Source: CANHEE01 sp043777755
GTDB lineage: Bacteria; Bacteroidota; Bacteroidia; Chitinophagales; Saprospiraceae
NCBI GenBank assembly: GCA_043777755.1
Contig: JAYWHK010000048.1
Coordinates: 1-33,730, forward strand
Direction: 5' to 3'
DNA length: 33,730 nt
Positions 23,823 through 31,826 of this stretch are shown piece by piece. The position numbers and the translations under genes are program-made. A model generated the notes under the pieces. The model made no database searches and was not told the DNA's origin. It saw nothing but the letters and a program-made list of their open reading frames with translations. How positions within the stretch are numbered: the first letter of the stretch is position 1; each line of letters opens with the position of its first letter.

Positions 23823-25622
23823 ATGGCAATCAAACCAAATAACCCAATTGTAGATTGGGTAAAGGAAAAAAGCACTTCTCAAAGCCTTTCAAGAGGCAAA
23901 GACTACAGGGACTCTGTCTTTAGTTTAAATCAAGAAACACAAGGTCATTGGACTGCTGATGTTGAAGGTTCTGAAATGTATGAAGTTGAAGTTTGGCATC
24001 TTGGCAAACATAATTTCAACGCTACTTGCGACTGTCCTTACGAGATGAGTGGTCTTTGCAAACATATCATTGCAGTGGCTTACGAAATCGCAGAAACGAC
24101 GGACTTTGACGAGGACAGTGTTTTTATTGAAGAAAAAACCAATGAAACAAGTGCCTATAATGGTTTTTACGACACGTTTTTTCTGACATCAAATGAAAAA
24201 ATCAAAGAAGATTTTCTTCGCCAATTGTTTGAAAAAGACAAGTCACTTTGCCAGCAATTTTTGCGTTTTGCCACCAACGAATTGCTAGGTGATTTGGGTT
24301 CCGTAGAAACACAAACAACAGAACTGACGGAACTAATTCAGTCATCAAGTATTGACATTAGGGCTATTGCGACCGAAATCGCAAACGATATGGAAGCACT
24401 CAGCTTGAATTATGATGATTATTACGAAGAAGAAGGTTATGGTGAATACTACGATGATGATGGTACAAATGCAGCAGAATGGGGAGAAAACCAAATAGAA
24501 TCGGAGCTTGCTCCTTATCAAAAAAAACTTACTAATGTCTTGAAAAACAATGATTTACGTGCTGCATTGGATTATTATATTGCAATGTATGAGGCAATTT
24601 TGATTTGTGAAGGAGAAGAGCTTTTCGCTGAAGTATTAGGCGATGGGATTGCAGCAATTATTTGTGAAAAAATAAAACCCAATCGAAGCGAAATTGTTGA
24701 TTTTATAAAAAAAACCATTTTATCGCAGCAAGATTTGTCTTCTGTTACACAATATTTACTGAATTATTGGAAAAATACAGAAGACATAGAAAACAATATA
24801 GAAACGCTACAACCCATACTTATTGCATTGAATGAAAATGAAAAAACAGCCCAAGAATCGCTTGATTTTGTTAAGTCAAAAAAATTAATTTTTTCAGGAA
24901 CGGCAGATTTGTGTTTTCATTTGGCAGAATCTGTCAAAGACAATGATTTTTGGTTTTTAGTTGCAGATAGCTTGGTTGCGGAAGATTTTAACGTGGCAAA
25001 ACGTTATATCAATCGTTTAAAAGAGGAAAAAAATATCAAAAAATTCCATGACATTGCCCATATTGTTTGGAAAAATCAAGAGCAGAAAAAATCAGAATTG
25101 GCAACTTTGATTCAAAACGACCTTGTTTTTGAACAAAACAAAGCACTTTATTTGGATTGTTGGGAATATTTGGCAGAAAAAGCTGAAGATTTGAACATAT
25201 ACTTGTCTTTGCTTGTTTATTGGAATACATCACAAAAAGAAAAATTCATTGATGCTCAAAAAGTTAGAAGACCTGATTTTCACGCAGCGATTTTAAAACA
25301 CGAAGGGCGTAACGAGATACTATTGGATTTTGTAAAAAACCAAAATGGACATTATTACACGCTGTTAAAATACATTGGGGATATTTATCCAGATGAAGCC
25401 TTTACGCTTTTCAAACAATACTTTTTCAAAGATGAAAACGGAATGGGAAGCAGCCGAAGCGGCTACAAATCTTATTGTGCAAAATTAGAATATCTAAAAA
25501 ATATCGCTGTAACAGATGCAGAAAAACAGGTTTTAATCCAACGCTTGCGCTCTATTTATCCAAGACATAGTGCATTTTTAGATGAATTAAAACAAGCAGC
25601 AGCAAAAATTGGTTTAAAGTAA
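23823..25622 (+). CDS. SWIM zinc-finger protein
   Basis: This 599-aa cytoplasmic protein has a SWIM zinc-finger: Cys69-x-Cys71-x7-Cys79-x-His81 in CDCPYEMSGLCKHIIAV, preceded by the typical strands (YEVEVWHLGKHNFNATC). Residues about 195-215 are very acidic and Tyr-rich (DDYYEEEGYGEYYDDD). The remaining ~380 residues are alpha-helical repeat-like sequence without a motif I can name. SWIM domains bind DNA or proteins and often occur next to SNF2 helicases, but no helicase is present in the window. GlpD starts 21 nt after the stop, so the two may be co-transcribed even though no functional link is obvious. Confidence 0.82.
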   Translation: MAIKPNNPIVDWVKEKSTSQSLSRGKDYRDSVFSLNQETQGHWTADVEGSEMYEVEVWHLGKHNFNATCDCPYEMSGLCKHIIAVAYEIAETTDFDEDSVFIEEKTNETSAYNGFYDTFFLTSNEKIKEDFLRQLFEKDKSLCQQFLRFATNELLGDLGSVETQTTELTELIQSSSIDIRAIATEIANDMEALSLNYDDYYEEEGYGEYYDDDGTNAAEWGENQIESELAPYQKKLTNVLKNNDLRAALDYYIAMYEAILICEGEELFAEVLGDGIAAIICEKIKPNRSEIVDFIKKTILSQQDLSSVTQYLLNYWKNTEDIENNIETLQPILIALNENEKTAQESLDFVKSKKLIFSGTADLCFHLAESVKDNDFWFLVADSLVAEDFNVAKRYINRLKEEKNIKKFHDIAHIVWKNQEQKKSELATLIQNDLVFEQNKALYLDCWEYLAEKAEDLNIYLSLLVYWNTSQKEKFIDAQKVRRPDFHAAILKHEGRNEILLDFVKNQNGHYYTLLKYIGDIYPDEAFTLFKQYFFKDENGMGSSRSGYKSYCAKLEYLKNIAVTDAEKQVLIQRLRSIYPRHSAFLDELKQAAAKIGLK

Positions 25623-25643
25623 AACCTAAGACCACTTAAATAG

Positions 25644-27233
25644 ATGAGAAAAGATACCATAAATCAACTTAAAAACAATCATTTTGACCTTGTCGTTATT
25701 GGCGGAGGAATTACGGGTGCTGGAATTGCGCTCGATGCCGCTACTCGAGGCTTAAAAACAGCTTTGATAGAAGCAAATGACTATGCCTCTGGCACAAGCA
25801 GTAGCTCCACGAAGCTGATTCACGGTGGTTTGCGCTATTTGAAGCAATTGGAATTTAAACTCGTGCATGAAGTTGGTTCGGAACGGGCGATTGTGCATCG
25901 TTTAGCACCGCATTTGGTGCATCCTGAAAAAATGTTGCTGCCTTTACTCAAAGACGGAACATTTGGAAAATACGGAACATCGCTTGGGCTTTGGGTTTAT
26001 GATGTTTTGGCGAATGTAAAAGGCGATGACAAAAGAACAATGTTAGACAAAAAGACGACCCTTGAAAAAGAGCCTTTGTTGAGAAATTACGATTTGGTCG
26101 GTGGTGGTTTTTATGCAGAATACCGTACAGACGACGCTCGTTTGACTATAGAAAACATAAAAACAGCGGTTCAAAATGGTGCATTTTGCTTAAATTACTG
26201 CAAAGCAAATGATTTTGAAAAAGAAAATGGAAAAATAACTGGCGTACAAGTCACTGACAAAGAAGCCAATCAAAATTTTACGATAAAAACCACAAAAGTC
26301 ATCAATGCGGCTGGCCCTTGGGTGGACGAACTCCGTACCGCTGACAAATCTATGAATAAAAAACGCCTTTTTTTAAGTAAAGGTGTACACATTGTTGTGC
26401 CGCATAACAGACTTCCAGTGAAACAATCTGTTTATTTTGACAACAATGATGGGCGAATGTTGTTTGCCGTTCCTCGTCATTTGGTGACGTATATTGGCAC
26501 AACTGATACCGCATACAAAGGCGATAAAAACGATATTTTGGCAGATAAAAATGACGTTGAATACATTTTAAATGCTGCAAATCAGATGTTTCCAAGTGTA
26601 AAATTAGAGCATACTGATGTTATCTCAACCTGGGCAGGTGTCAGACCTCTGATTTTCGAAGAAGGAAAATCAGCTGGAGAAATGTCCCGAAAAGACGAAG
26701 TTTTTCACTCCGATTCTGGGCTTATCAGCATCGCTGGCGGCAAACTAACAGGCTACCGAAAAATGGCTGAACGCTTGGTAAATCTCTTAACAGATGCTCC
26801 TTGCGAAACAAAAAACACTTTCCTCTTGGGTGGCTACTTCAATGATTATCAAGAAGTTATCACTTATAAAACTGTAATTAAGGAGCGATTAATCCAAATG
26901 GGATTAGACGCTCAAATGAGCGATTATCTTGTCAATAATTATGGTCGTCAGACAGACGAAATATTGGATAAAGTAGTCGAAATCGGCAATGGTAAAATCA
27001 ATGCTTTGACCTTAGCCGAAGCTGATTTTTGCATCAACAAAGAACAAGCACTTCATTTATTGGATTTTTTCAATATCAGAACAGGACGCATTTATTTCTA
27101 TCCTTTCAACATCGAAAACTGCTTAGAAGATGTTGCTACTTTTTTTGCAAAAAAATTAAATTGGAATGAAACAAAACGTTTCAATGAGATAGAAAGTGTA
27201 AAAAATGAAATCAAGCGTTTGGCTTGTTTTTAG
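25644..27233 (+). CDS. glpD: FAD-dependent glycerol-3-phosphate dehydrogenase
   Basis: This 529-aa protein begins with an FAD-binding Rossmann motif, DLVVIGGGITGAGIALDAA (Gly20-x-Gly22-x-x-Gly25). It continues with the GlpD signature GTSSSSTKLIHGGLRYL and with VINAAGPWVDEL. A C-terminal GlpD-type helical domain starts near residue 390. The enzyme oxidises sn-glycerol-3-phosphate to dihydroxyacetone phosphate at the inner membrane and passes electrons to quinone. Length is normal and no key motif is missing. No glpK or glpF is adjacent. A hairpin at 27264-27290 probably ends transcription. Confidence 0.92.
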   Translation: MRKDTINQLKNNHFDLVVIGGGITGAGIALDAATRGLKTALIEANDYASGTSSSSTKLIHGGLRYLKQLEFKLVHEVGSERAIVHRLAPHLVHPEKMLLPLLKDGTFGKYGTSLGLWVYDVLANVKGDDKRTMLDKKTTLEKEPLLRNYDLVGGGFYAEYRTDDARLTIENIKTAVQNGAFCLNYCKANDFEKENGKITGVQVTDKEANQNFTIKTTKVINAAGPWVDELRTADKSMNKKRLFLSKGVHIVVPHNRLPVKQSVYFDNNDGRMLFAVPRHLVTYIGTTDTAYKGDKNDILADKNDVEYILNAANQMFPSVKLEHTDVISTWAGVRPLIFEEGKSAGEMSRKDEVFHSDSGLISIAGGKLTGYRKMAERLVNLLTDAPCETKNTFLLGGYFNDYQEVITYKTVIKERLIQMGLDAQMSDYLVNNYGRQTDEILDKVVEIGNGKINALTLAEADFCINKEQALHLLDFFNIRTGRIYFYPFNIENCLEDVATFFAKKLNWNETKRFNEIESVKNEIKRLACF

Positions 27234-27263
27234 GGGAGTAAGTTCACTTTTTTATATTCTTGT

Positions 27264-27290
27264 AAAAAAACAATATTTTAGTGTTTTTTT
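27264..27290 (+). terminator. Hairpin terminator of glpD
   Basis: AAAAAAACA (27264-27272) pairs with TGTTTTTTT (27282-27290) around 9 nt, 30 nt after the glpD stop. The stem is A/T-only apart from one C-G pair, so it is weak alone. It is the only candidate terminator in the 363-nt gene-free stretch 27234-27596. The rest of that stretch is AT-rich and holds one candidate promoter. Confidence 0.5.
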
Positions 27291-27499
27291 GTTATAAACA
27301 TACCTACACAGCGATAGTAGTAAAAAAAATTAGCTCCGTTATTTAGTTACAAAAATAAAATAAATTTTGACATTTTAGAGCAAAAAAAGCATATATTAGC
27401 GAGATTATTTAAACTTTTAACAGAAAAATTAAATTTCATGCCACTTTTCCATGTCACTGATTCATGTAAAAAACAATATATTTTTGAAAAAAAAGATAG

Positions 27500-27507
27500 T
27501 AATTTTG
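27500..27507 (+). promoter_or_regulatory. Candidate -7 element (TAATTTTG) for the GG-leader peptide gene
   Basis: TAATTTTG matches the TAnnTTTG consensus 89 bp before the ATG at 27597. A TTTTG lies upstream, but only 13 bp away, which is too close for a standard -33. The leader would be about 80 nt long. Confidence 0.4.
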
Positions 27508-27596
27508 AATTATCAAATAAGTTTTAATAACGTAATGTTAATCAAAACTTGTAAAAATTCATCATAACTATTTTTCAATTTAAAATTTACGCAATT

Positions 27597-27749
27597 ATGG
27601 AAAAGAAAATCAAAAACTTAGAAGTACTTAATGGCTCAAAAATGAGTAAAGTCAAAGGAGGAACAGGAACGATTGTTTCAGACCCAAAACCTCCTCGTCC
27701 TGGTGGACCTCGTCCATGCAGTGTTTATGTCGAGCTAGAATCTTTATAA
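27597..27749 (+). CDS. Small double-glycine-leader peptide, candidate RiPP or exported peptide precursor
   Basis: This 50-codon ORF encodes a leader MEKKIKNLEVLNGSKMSKV followed by KGG (Gly21-Gly22). The form matches Bacteroidota GG-leader precursors (LxxLs..EMskvkGG), which are cleaved after GG by peptidase-containing ABC transporters. The predicted 28-residue core has TGTIVSDPKPPRPGGPRPCS near its start, rich in Pro, Arg and Gly, with a single Cys41, and ends VELESL. One Cys rules out an intramolecular lanthionine ladder or disulfide. A strong terminator follows 4 nt after the stop, giving a monocistronic mRNA of about 290 nt. No modification enzyme or transporter is in the window. The gene is supported by leader form and transcription signals; its function is unknown. 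Confidence 0.72.
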   Translation: MEKKIKNLEVLNGSKMSKVKGGTGTIVSDPKPPRPGGPRPCSVYVELESL

Positions 27750-27753
27750 GACA

Positions 27754-27810
27754 AAGTGCAAGATTGTGAATGTGCCTTTACAGCAGTTCATAATCTTGTA
27801 CTTTTTTTTT
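27754..27810 (+). terminator. Strong intrinsic terminator after the GG-leader gene
   Basis: Arms 27754-27770 and 27787-27803 pair over 17 positions without mismatch (two G-U wobbles), with a 16-nt loop and a run of nine T up to 27810. It is the most canonical one-directional terminator in the window and separates the peptide gene from the broken kinase gene. Confidence 0.9.
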
Positions 27811-27862
27811 AGTACTTGGGCAATGTAACTATAAGTAGTTGTCTAACTATAAACAGCTATTA

Positions 27863-29937
27863 ATGAGAAATTTTTTTTATATTATTTTTATTTGGCACAT
27901 CACAAGCATAAATGTGATGGCGCAAAAAGCAGTTCTGGTAGAATGGTAAAATCAATCAGATTCTGATCTGCTCAAATTAGCTGAAAGTTATTTTTATGCG
28001 AAACAAAATTATAAGATGGGTAATGAAATTATGAACCATCTTGTAGAAAAACAAATAAGCGATACTAAGGAACTCTATAACACCTACAATATATGGGGCT
28101 ATTATTTGGAAGATGCTTCTAAAATGACAGAAGCCGCTGAAAAATATAAAAAAGCAGAATTTTATGCTCAAAATGTTGATGAGAGGTCTTTGGGCTTGGT
28201 AAAAATCTCATTGGCTAATATCAATCGAAAGTTAGGGTACTTGCCAATACGACCCAATATGCCCAACAAGCATTAGAGATTGCCCAAAAAATAAAAGATG
28301 AAGAAATTGAAAGTTATGCCTACGGAAATTTTGCAATCGTATATGGCTTGGTCAATGACTTTAACAACGCCAATACCTATAATCTGAAAAGCTTAGAATT
28401 GGCAGAAAAACAAAAAGATACTTTGGCTATTGTGATTTGCCTTAACAATCTCACCTCTACCTATCAAACCTTTAAACATTACGATTTGGCGTTCAAAAGT
28501 ATAGAAAAAGCCCATTTTCTATCAAAATTTACCAATGTGCAGACACAAAGTGAGAGCTTGATTGCTTATGCCCATTTGCTCAATGAAGTAGGTCGATGGG
28601 AGGAAGCTATTGAGAAACTCAACCAGTGTATGTACTTGTTTTCAAATATTGATACTGATATAAAGTCTAATACGTTGGTCACAATTGCAGATATTTTGCT
28701 AAGTAGAGAAAAATATGAAGAAGCGAAACCCTACCTTGCCCGTTCCTTGGAAGTAAAACACCTACTCAATGATAATTTTCAAGTAAAACTTTACCATAAT
28801 ATTGCTGCGGTTGCCCTTTGGAAAAACCAGTCAAAGAGTGCGATTGTCAATGCTGAAAAAAGCCTCGAGATTAGTGAAAAATATAATTATGTTGATTTAT
28901 CTATCAAAAATCATCATTTTTTGTATCAAATTTATAAAAAAAACAAGCAAACAGACAAGGCGCTTTATCATATCGAAAAACTAAAAGCACTAAACGACAC
29001 CCTTTTTTTTCAAGATAAAAATAAAAAAGTAGCGGAGTTACAATTTCGTTACGATCTCCAAAAAAGCGAAAACGAAGTCAATCTATTGCGTACTAATCGT
29101 AAGCAGCTCATGCTTTACGGTAGTGCTACTTTTAGCTTTGTTTTATTGTTGCTCTTTGGTTACATCAGCTATTCTAAGGGGCAAAATCTGAAAAATCTGA
29201 AACAAAAAAACAAAGAAATAAATACAAAAAACGAAAAATTAAAGACTTCCAACCAATTGCTTAGTGAGTTTGCTCGGGCTTCGGCGCATGACCTCAAAGA
29301 GCCTTTGCGCAATATTGGGAGTTACGCATCGCTTTTTAGGTATAAATACAAAAAAGACATTCCTGAAAGCAGTTTGGTTTATTTAGATTTTATTGATGGT
29401 GGTGTAAAAAAAATGTACCAATTAATGGAAGATTTACTAAAATTTATTAGTATTATCAGTATTGAAATACCCACAGAGATAGCAAGTATTTCTATTGCTG
29501 ACGAAATAAAAAAAACAGTAGAAGATTTTACATTTAAGCACTCCAATAATATCGTTTTTGAAACCAATGGCTTAGAGTCTTTGCCCAAATTGAGCTTGAT
29601 ACCTATTCATATAAAGCATCTTTTTAAAGAAATCCTTAGTAATGCTGTAAAATTTAACAATAATTCTACGCCCATTATTCGTATCAACGCTGTGACCACC
29701 GATTCAGAAGTTCGTATTAGTATCAATGATAATGGCATTGGTATCAACTCCGAATTTCATCAAAAAATATTCCAACTGTTTTATCGTTTGGATAAAACAA
29801 CTCCTCGCTATCAAGGCTCTGGCGTTGGGCTTTCCATCTGCAAAAACATCATGGAGCAGTACGGTGGCAAAATCTATTTCGAGTCAGAAGAAGGCAATGG
29901 CACTACGTTGGTTTTGGTGTTTCCTGTTAGTGATTAG
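27863..29937 (+). pseudogene. Broken TPR sensor histidine kinase (in-frame stop plus frameshift)
   Basis: The reading frame starts at 27863 with a signal peptide (MRNFFYIIFIWHITSI...MAQ), then meets TAA at 27947-27949. The same frame continues with TPR-like sequence to about 28234. The frame then shifts, best explained by one lost base near 28235-28237, because TPR sequence resumes in the next frame as VLANTTQYAQQALEIAQ. The remainder is intact: more TPRs, a transmembrane helix (LYGSATFSFVLLLLFGYISY), a coiled coil, and an H-box ASAHDLKEPLRNI with the His codon at 29287. The ATPase motifs are EILSNAVKFNN, DNGIGI and GSGVGLSICKNI. The whole would have been about 690 aa and membrane-bound, with periplasmic TPRs. 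Sequencing error could explain one lesion, less easily both. A truncated product from internal ATGs is possible. Confidence 0.82.
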
Positions 29938-29967
29938 CAATCAAAACGGATTGACTTACAGGCTTAC

Positions 29968-30070
29968 TACATTGTTCTAAAAGTTTGTAATTGTTGTATT
30001 ATTTTGGTTTTCAATCAGTTAGAACCATTTCAAACAATAGCAAACATTAAATAACTAGAAAAACAGTGTA
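29968..30070 (-). repeat. MITE-like palindromic element, copy B (inverted relative to copy A)
   Basis: The minus-strand reading matches copy A (150-257) over its length, including TAGTTATTTAATGTTTG and GAAATGGTTCTAACT, with a few substitutions. It has about 5 extra bases mid-element and lacks about 10 bases that hold most of the right 14-bp palindrome arm. Ends are TACATTGTT and, inverted, TACACTGTT. It lies between the broken kinase gene and tatD. Confidence 0.75.
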
Positions 30071-30075
30071 CTTAC

Positions 30076-30840
30076 TCACAAATCAAACAAAAGCGCAGCA
30101 TTAATACTCGTAGCCCTTTCAACTTCTGCCAGCGAAACACCTTTTATATCGGCAATTTTTTGAGCAATCAAAGTCAAATAAGAAGACTCATTTCGTTTGC
30201 CACGGTATGGTACAGGAGCTAAATAGGGCGCATCTGTTTCTAATACAATATGCTGTAAATCAATCTCTTGCAACAAAATATCCAAACCAGATTTTTTGAA
30301 AGTAACGACACCTCCGATGCCCATTTTAAAACCCAAATCAATAATTTGGTTGGCTTGCTCAAGCGTACCGCCAAAACAGTGAAAAACACCACGCAAGGTT
30401 TTTGATTTTAGGCTTTTAACAATTTCAATGGCTTCGTCCGTCGCTTCACGAGAGTGAATCGAAACAGGAATTTCATAGTGTTTCGCCCAATTCAGCTGTT
30501 TTTCAAAAGCATCTTGCTGTTGTTTAAAAAAGGTTTTGTCCCAGTACAAATCCAAACCGATTTCACCAACTGCCTTAAAAGGTCTTTTTGCCAACCAAGA
30601 TTCCACCAAAGCCAATTCTTCTTCGTAATTTTCTTTGACATAACAAGGATGCAAGCCCATCATGGCGTAGCAAGTCGTAGGAAATGCACTTTCCAACGCC
30701 AGCAAAGCCTCCGTTTCGCTCGAATCAATTGAAGGTAAAAGTACTTTTTCGATGCCCGCAGCAATCGCTCTTTTGACCATTTCCGCCCTATCTTCGTTGA
30801 ATTCCTCAACGTATAGGTGTGCGTGTGTATCTATTAACAT
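30076..30840 (-). CDS. tatD: TatD-family metal-dependent hydrolase (DNase)
   Basis: This 254-aa protein is a complete TatD amidohydrolase-fold enzyme. Metal ligands are visible at His6 and His8 (DTHAHLY), Glu93 (VGEIGLD), His129 (VSIHSREA), His154 (GVFHCFGG) and Asp203 (ETDAPYLAP). Family members are Mg-dependent 3'-5' DNases or other phosphoesterases acting in the cytoplasm. It ends only 6 bp from the MITE-like copy, so the element lies right at its 3' end. Its promoter overlaps the divergent promoter of the cytochrome-c-peroxidase-like gene. Confidence 0.9.
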   Translation of the reverse strand: MLIDTHAHLYVEEFNEDRAEMVKRAIAAGIEKVLLPSIDSSETEALLALESAFPTTCYAMMGLHPCYVKENYEEELALVESWLAKRPFKAVGEIGLDLYWDKTFFKQQQDAFEKQLNWAKHYEIPVSIHSREATDEAIEIVKSLKSKTLRGVFHCFGGTLEQANQIIDLGFKMGIGGVVTFKKSGLDILLQEIDLQHIVLETDAPYLAPVPYRGKRNESSYLTLIAQKIADIKGVSLAEVERATSINAALLFDL

Positions 30841-30861
30841 CTATTTAATTGTTATTTTTCA

Positions 30862-30893
30862 CAAAGGTAAAAATTTGGTTATATTTTTGCAAA
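30862..30893 (-). promoter_or_regulatory. Bacteroidota promoter for tatD
   Basis: On the minus strand TTTG (30890-30893) and TACCTTTG (30862-30869) are 20 bp apart, a full consensus match. The start codon at 30840 is 22 bp beyond the -7 element. Confidence 0.7.
30882..30889 (+). promoter_or_regulatory. Candidate -7 element for the cytochrome-c-peroxidase-like gene
   Basis: TATTTTTG lies 14 bp before the ATG at 30903 and sits next to the -33 element of the tatD promoter, so the two divergent promoters share DNA. TTTC at 30857-30860 is a near match for a -33 box at 21 bp. A start site around 30895 would exclude the more upstream ATG at 30849. Confidence 0.5.
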
Positions 30894-30902
30894 AAAGTTA
30901 AT

Positions 30903-31826
30903 ATGAATAAATTATATTTTTTTCTCTTCTTAATTGCTTGTTTCACGACAAGTTGTTTTTATTTTGAAAAAAACAATGAAAACATCAACAATGAAAACCT
31001 TGTAAATTTAGGAAAAAAGTTTTTTTTCGACACCCGACTTTCAAAAAACAATACAAAATCATGCGCCACTTGTCATGCGCCACAATTTGCTTTTACAGAC
31101 GGTTATAGAAAATCAAGTGGCATTTATGCGGACGAAACCAAACGAAATGCACCAACTTTGCTCAATTCTCGTTTTTTAAAATCATTGACCTGGGCAGACG
31201 ATGTTAAAGACTATCAAACGCAAATGTTAAAGCCTTTGTTCGCTGAACACCCAAAAGAAATGGGGCTAAATCCAAACGACATTGAGGTTCTAAGACGTTT
31301 TCAGAACGATAGTACTTACGAATTTTTATTTAAAAAAGCATATAAAAAAAACATACAACGCCTTGATTATCAGAATATAATCAATGCTATTTCCGCTTAT
31401 GAAAATACTTTGGTAAGTTTTGAAAGCAACTTTGACAAAGGTAATTTTGGCAGCGAAATTGGTAAAAATTTATTTTTTTCAAAAAAACTCCAATGCAGCA
31501 ATTGCCATACTCCGCCACTTTTTACGAATGGAAAAAAGGCAAAAAGTTTTATTAGCGAAAACGATAACGGTTTTTTTGACAAAACAAAAAATAAAAATGA
31601 CCTTGGAAAATTCAGAGTTCCAACGCTTCGCAACATCGAACTTACTGCGCCTTATATGCACGATGGCAGCGTAGAACAATTGGAAAATGCGATTCAACAT
31701 GATTTTTTTGATAAAAAGAATAAAAAAACAAACCCCAAAATGGATAAAAATGAAGTGTTACAAATCATGTTTTTTTTAAAATCATTGACAGATAGTAGTA
31801 TTTTTGTAAAAAAACAATTTTTATGA
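30903..31826 (+). CDS. Di-haem cytochrome-c peroxidase/MauG-family lipoprotein
   Basis: The start at 30903 gives 307 aa and a lipoprotein signal (FLIACFTTSC, Cys18). The ATG at 30849 lies upstream of the likely promoter and would bury the signal peptide. Two haem-c sites are present, SCATCH (Cys54, Cys57, His58) and QCSNCH (Cys198, Cys201, His202). Other family features are HPKEMG near residue 116, Trp97 between the haem sites and Met252 in TAPYMHDGS. The family reduces H2O2 with cytochrome electrons or, in MauG-like members, oxidises protein residues. It should be membrane-anchored in the periplasm or at the surface. The next gene overlaps it by 4 bp (ATGA), so the two are translationally coupled. 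Confidence 0.9.
   Translation: MNKLYFFLFLIACFTTSCFYFEKNNENINNENLVNLGKKFFFDTRLSKNNTKSCATCHAPQFAFTDGYRKSSGIYADETKRNAPTLLNSRFLKSLTWADDVKDYQTQMLKPLFAEHPKEMGLNPNDIEVLRRFQNDSTYEFLFKKAYKKNIQRLDYQNIINAISAYENTLVSFESNFDKGNFGSEIGKNLFFSKKLQCSNCHTPPLFTNGKKAKSFISENDNGFFDKTKNKNDLGKFRVPTLRNIELTAPYMHDGSVEQLENAIQHDFFDKKNKKTNPKMDKNEVLQIMFFLKSLTDSSIFVKKQFL

Noticed and set aside
27947..27949. Programmed stop-codon readthrough or recoding in the kinase gene
   Set aside because: No selenocysteine-like context or conserved stem was seen, and a second, unrelated frameshift occurs downstream. Gene decay is simpler.
30849..30902. Longer start for the cytochrome-c-peroxidase-like gene at 30849
   Set aside because: It would place 18 residues before a complete lipoprotein signal and would begin upstream of the likely promoter.
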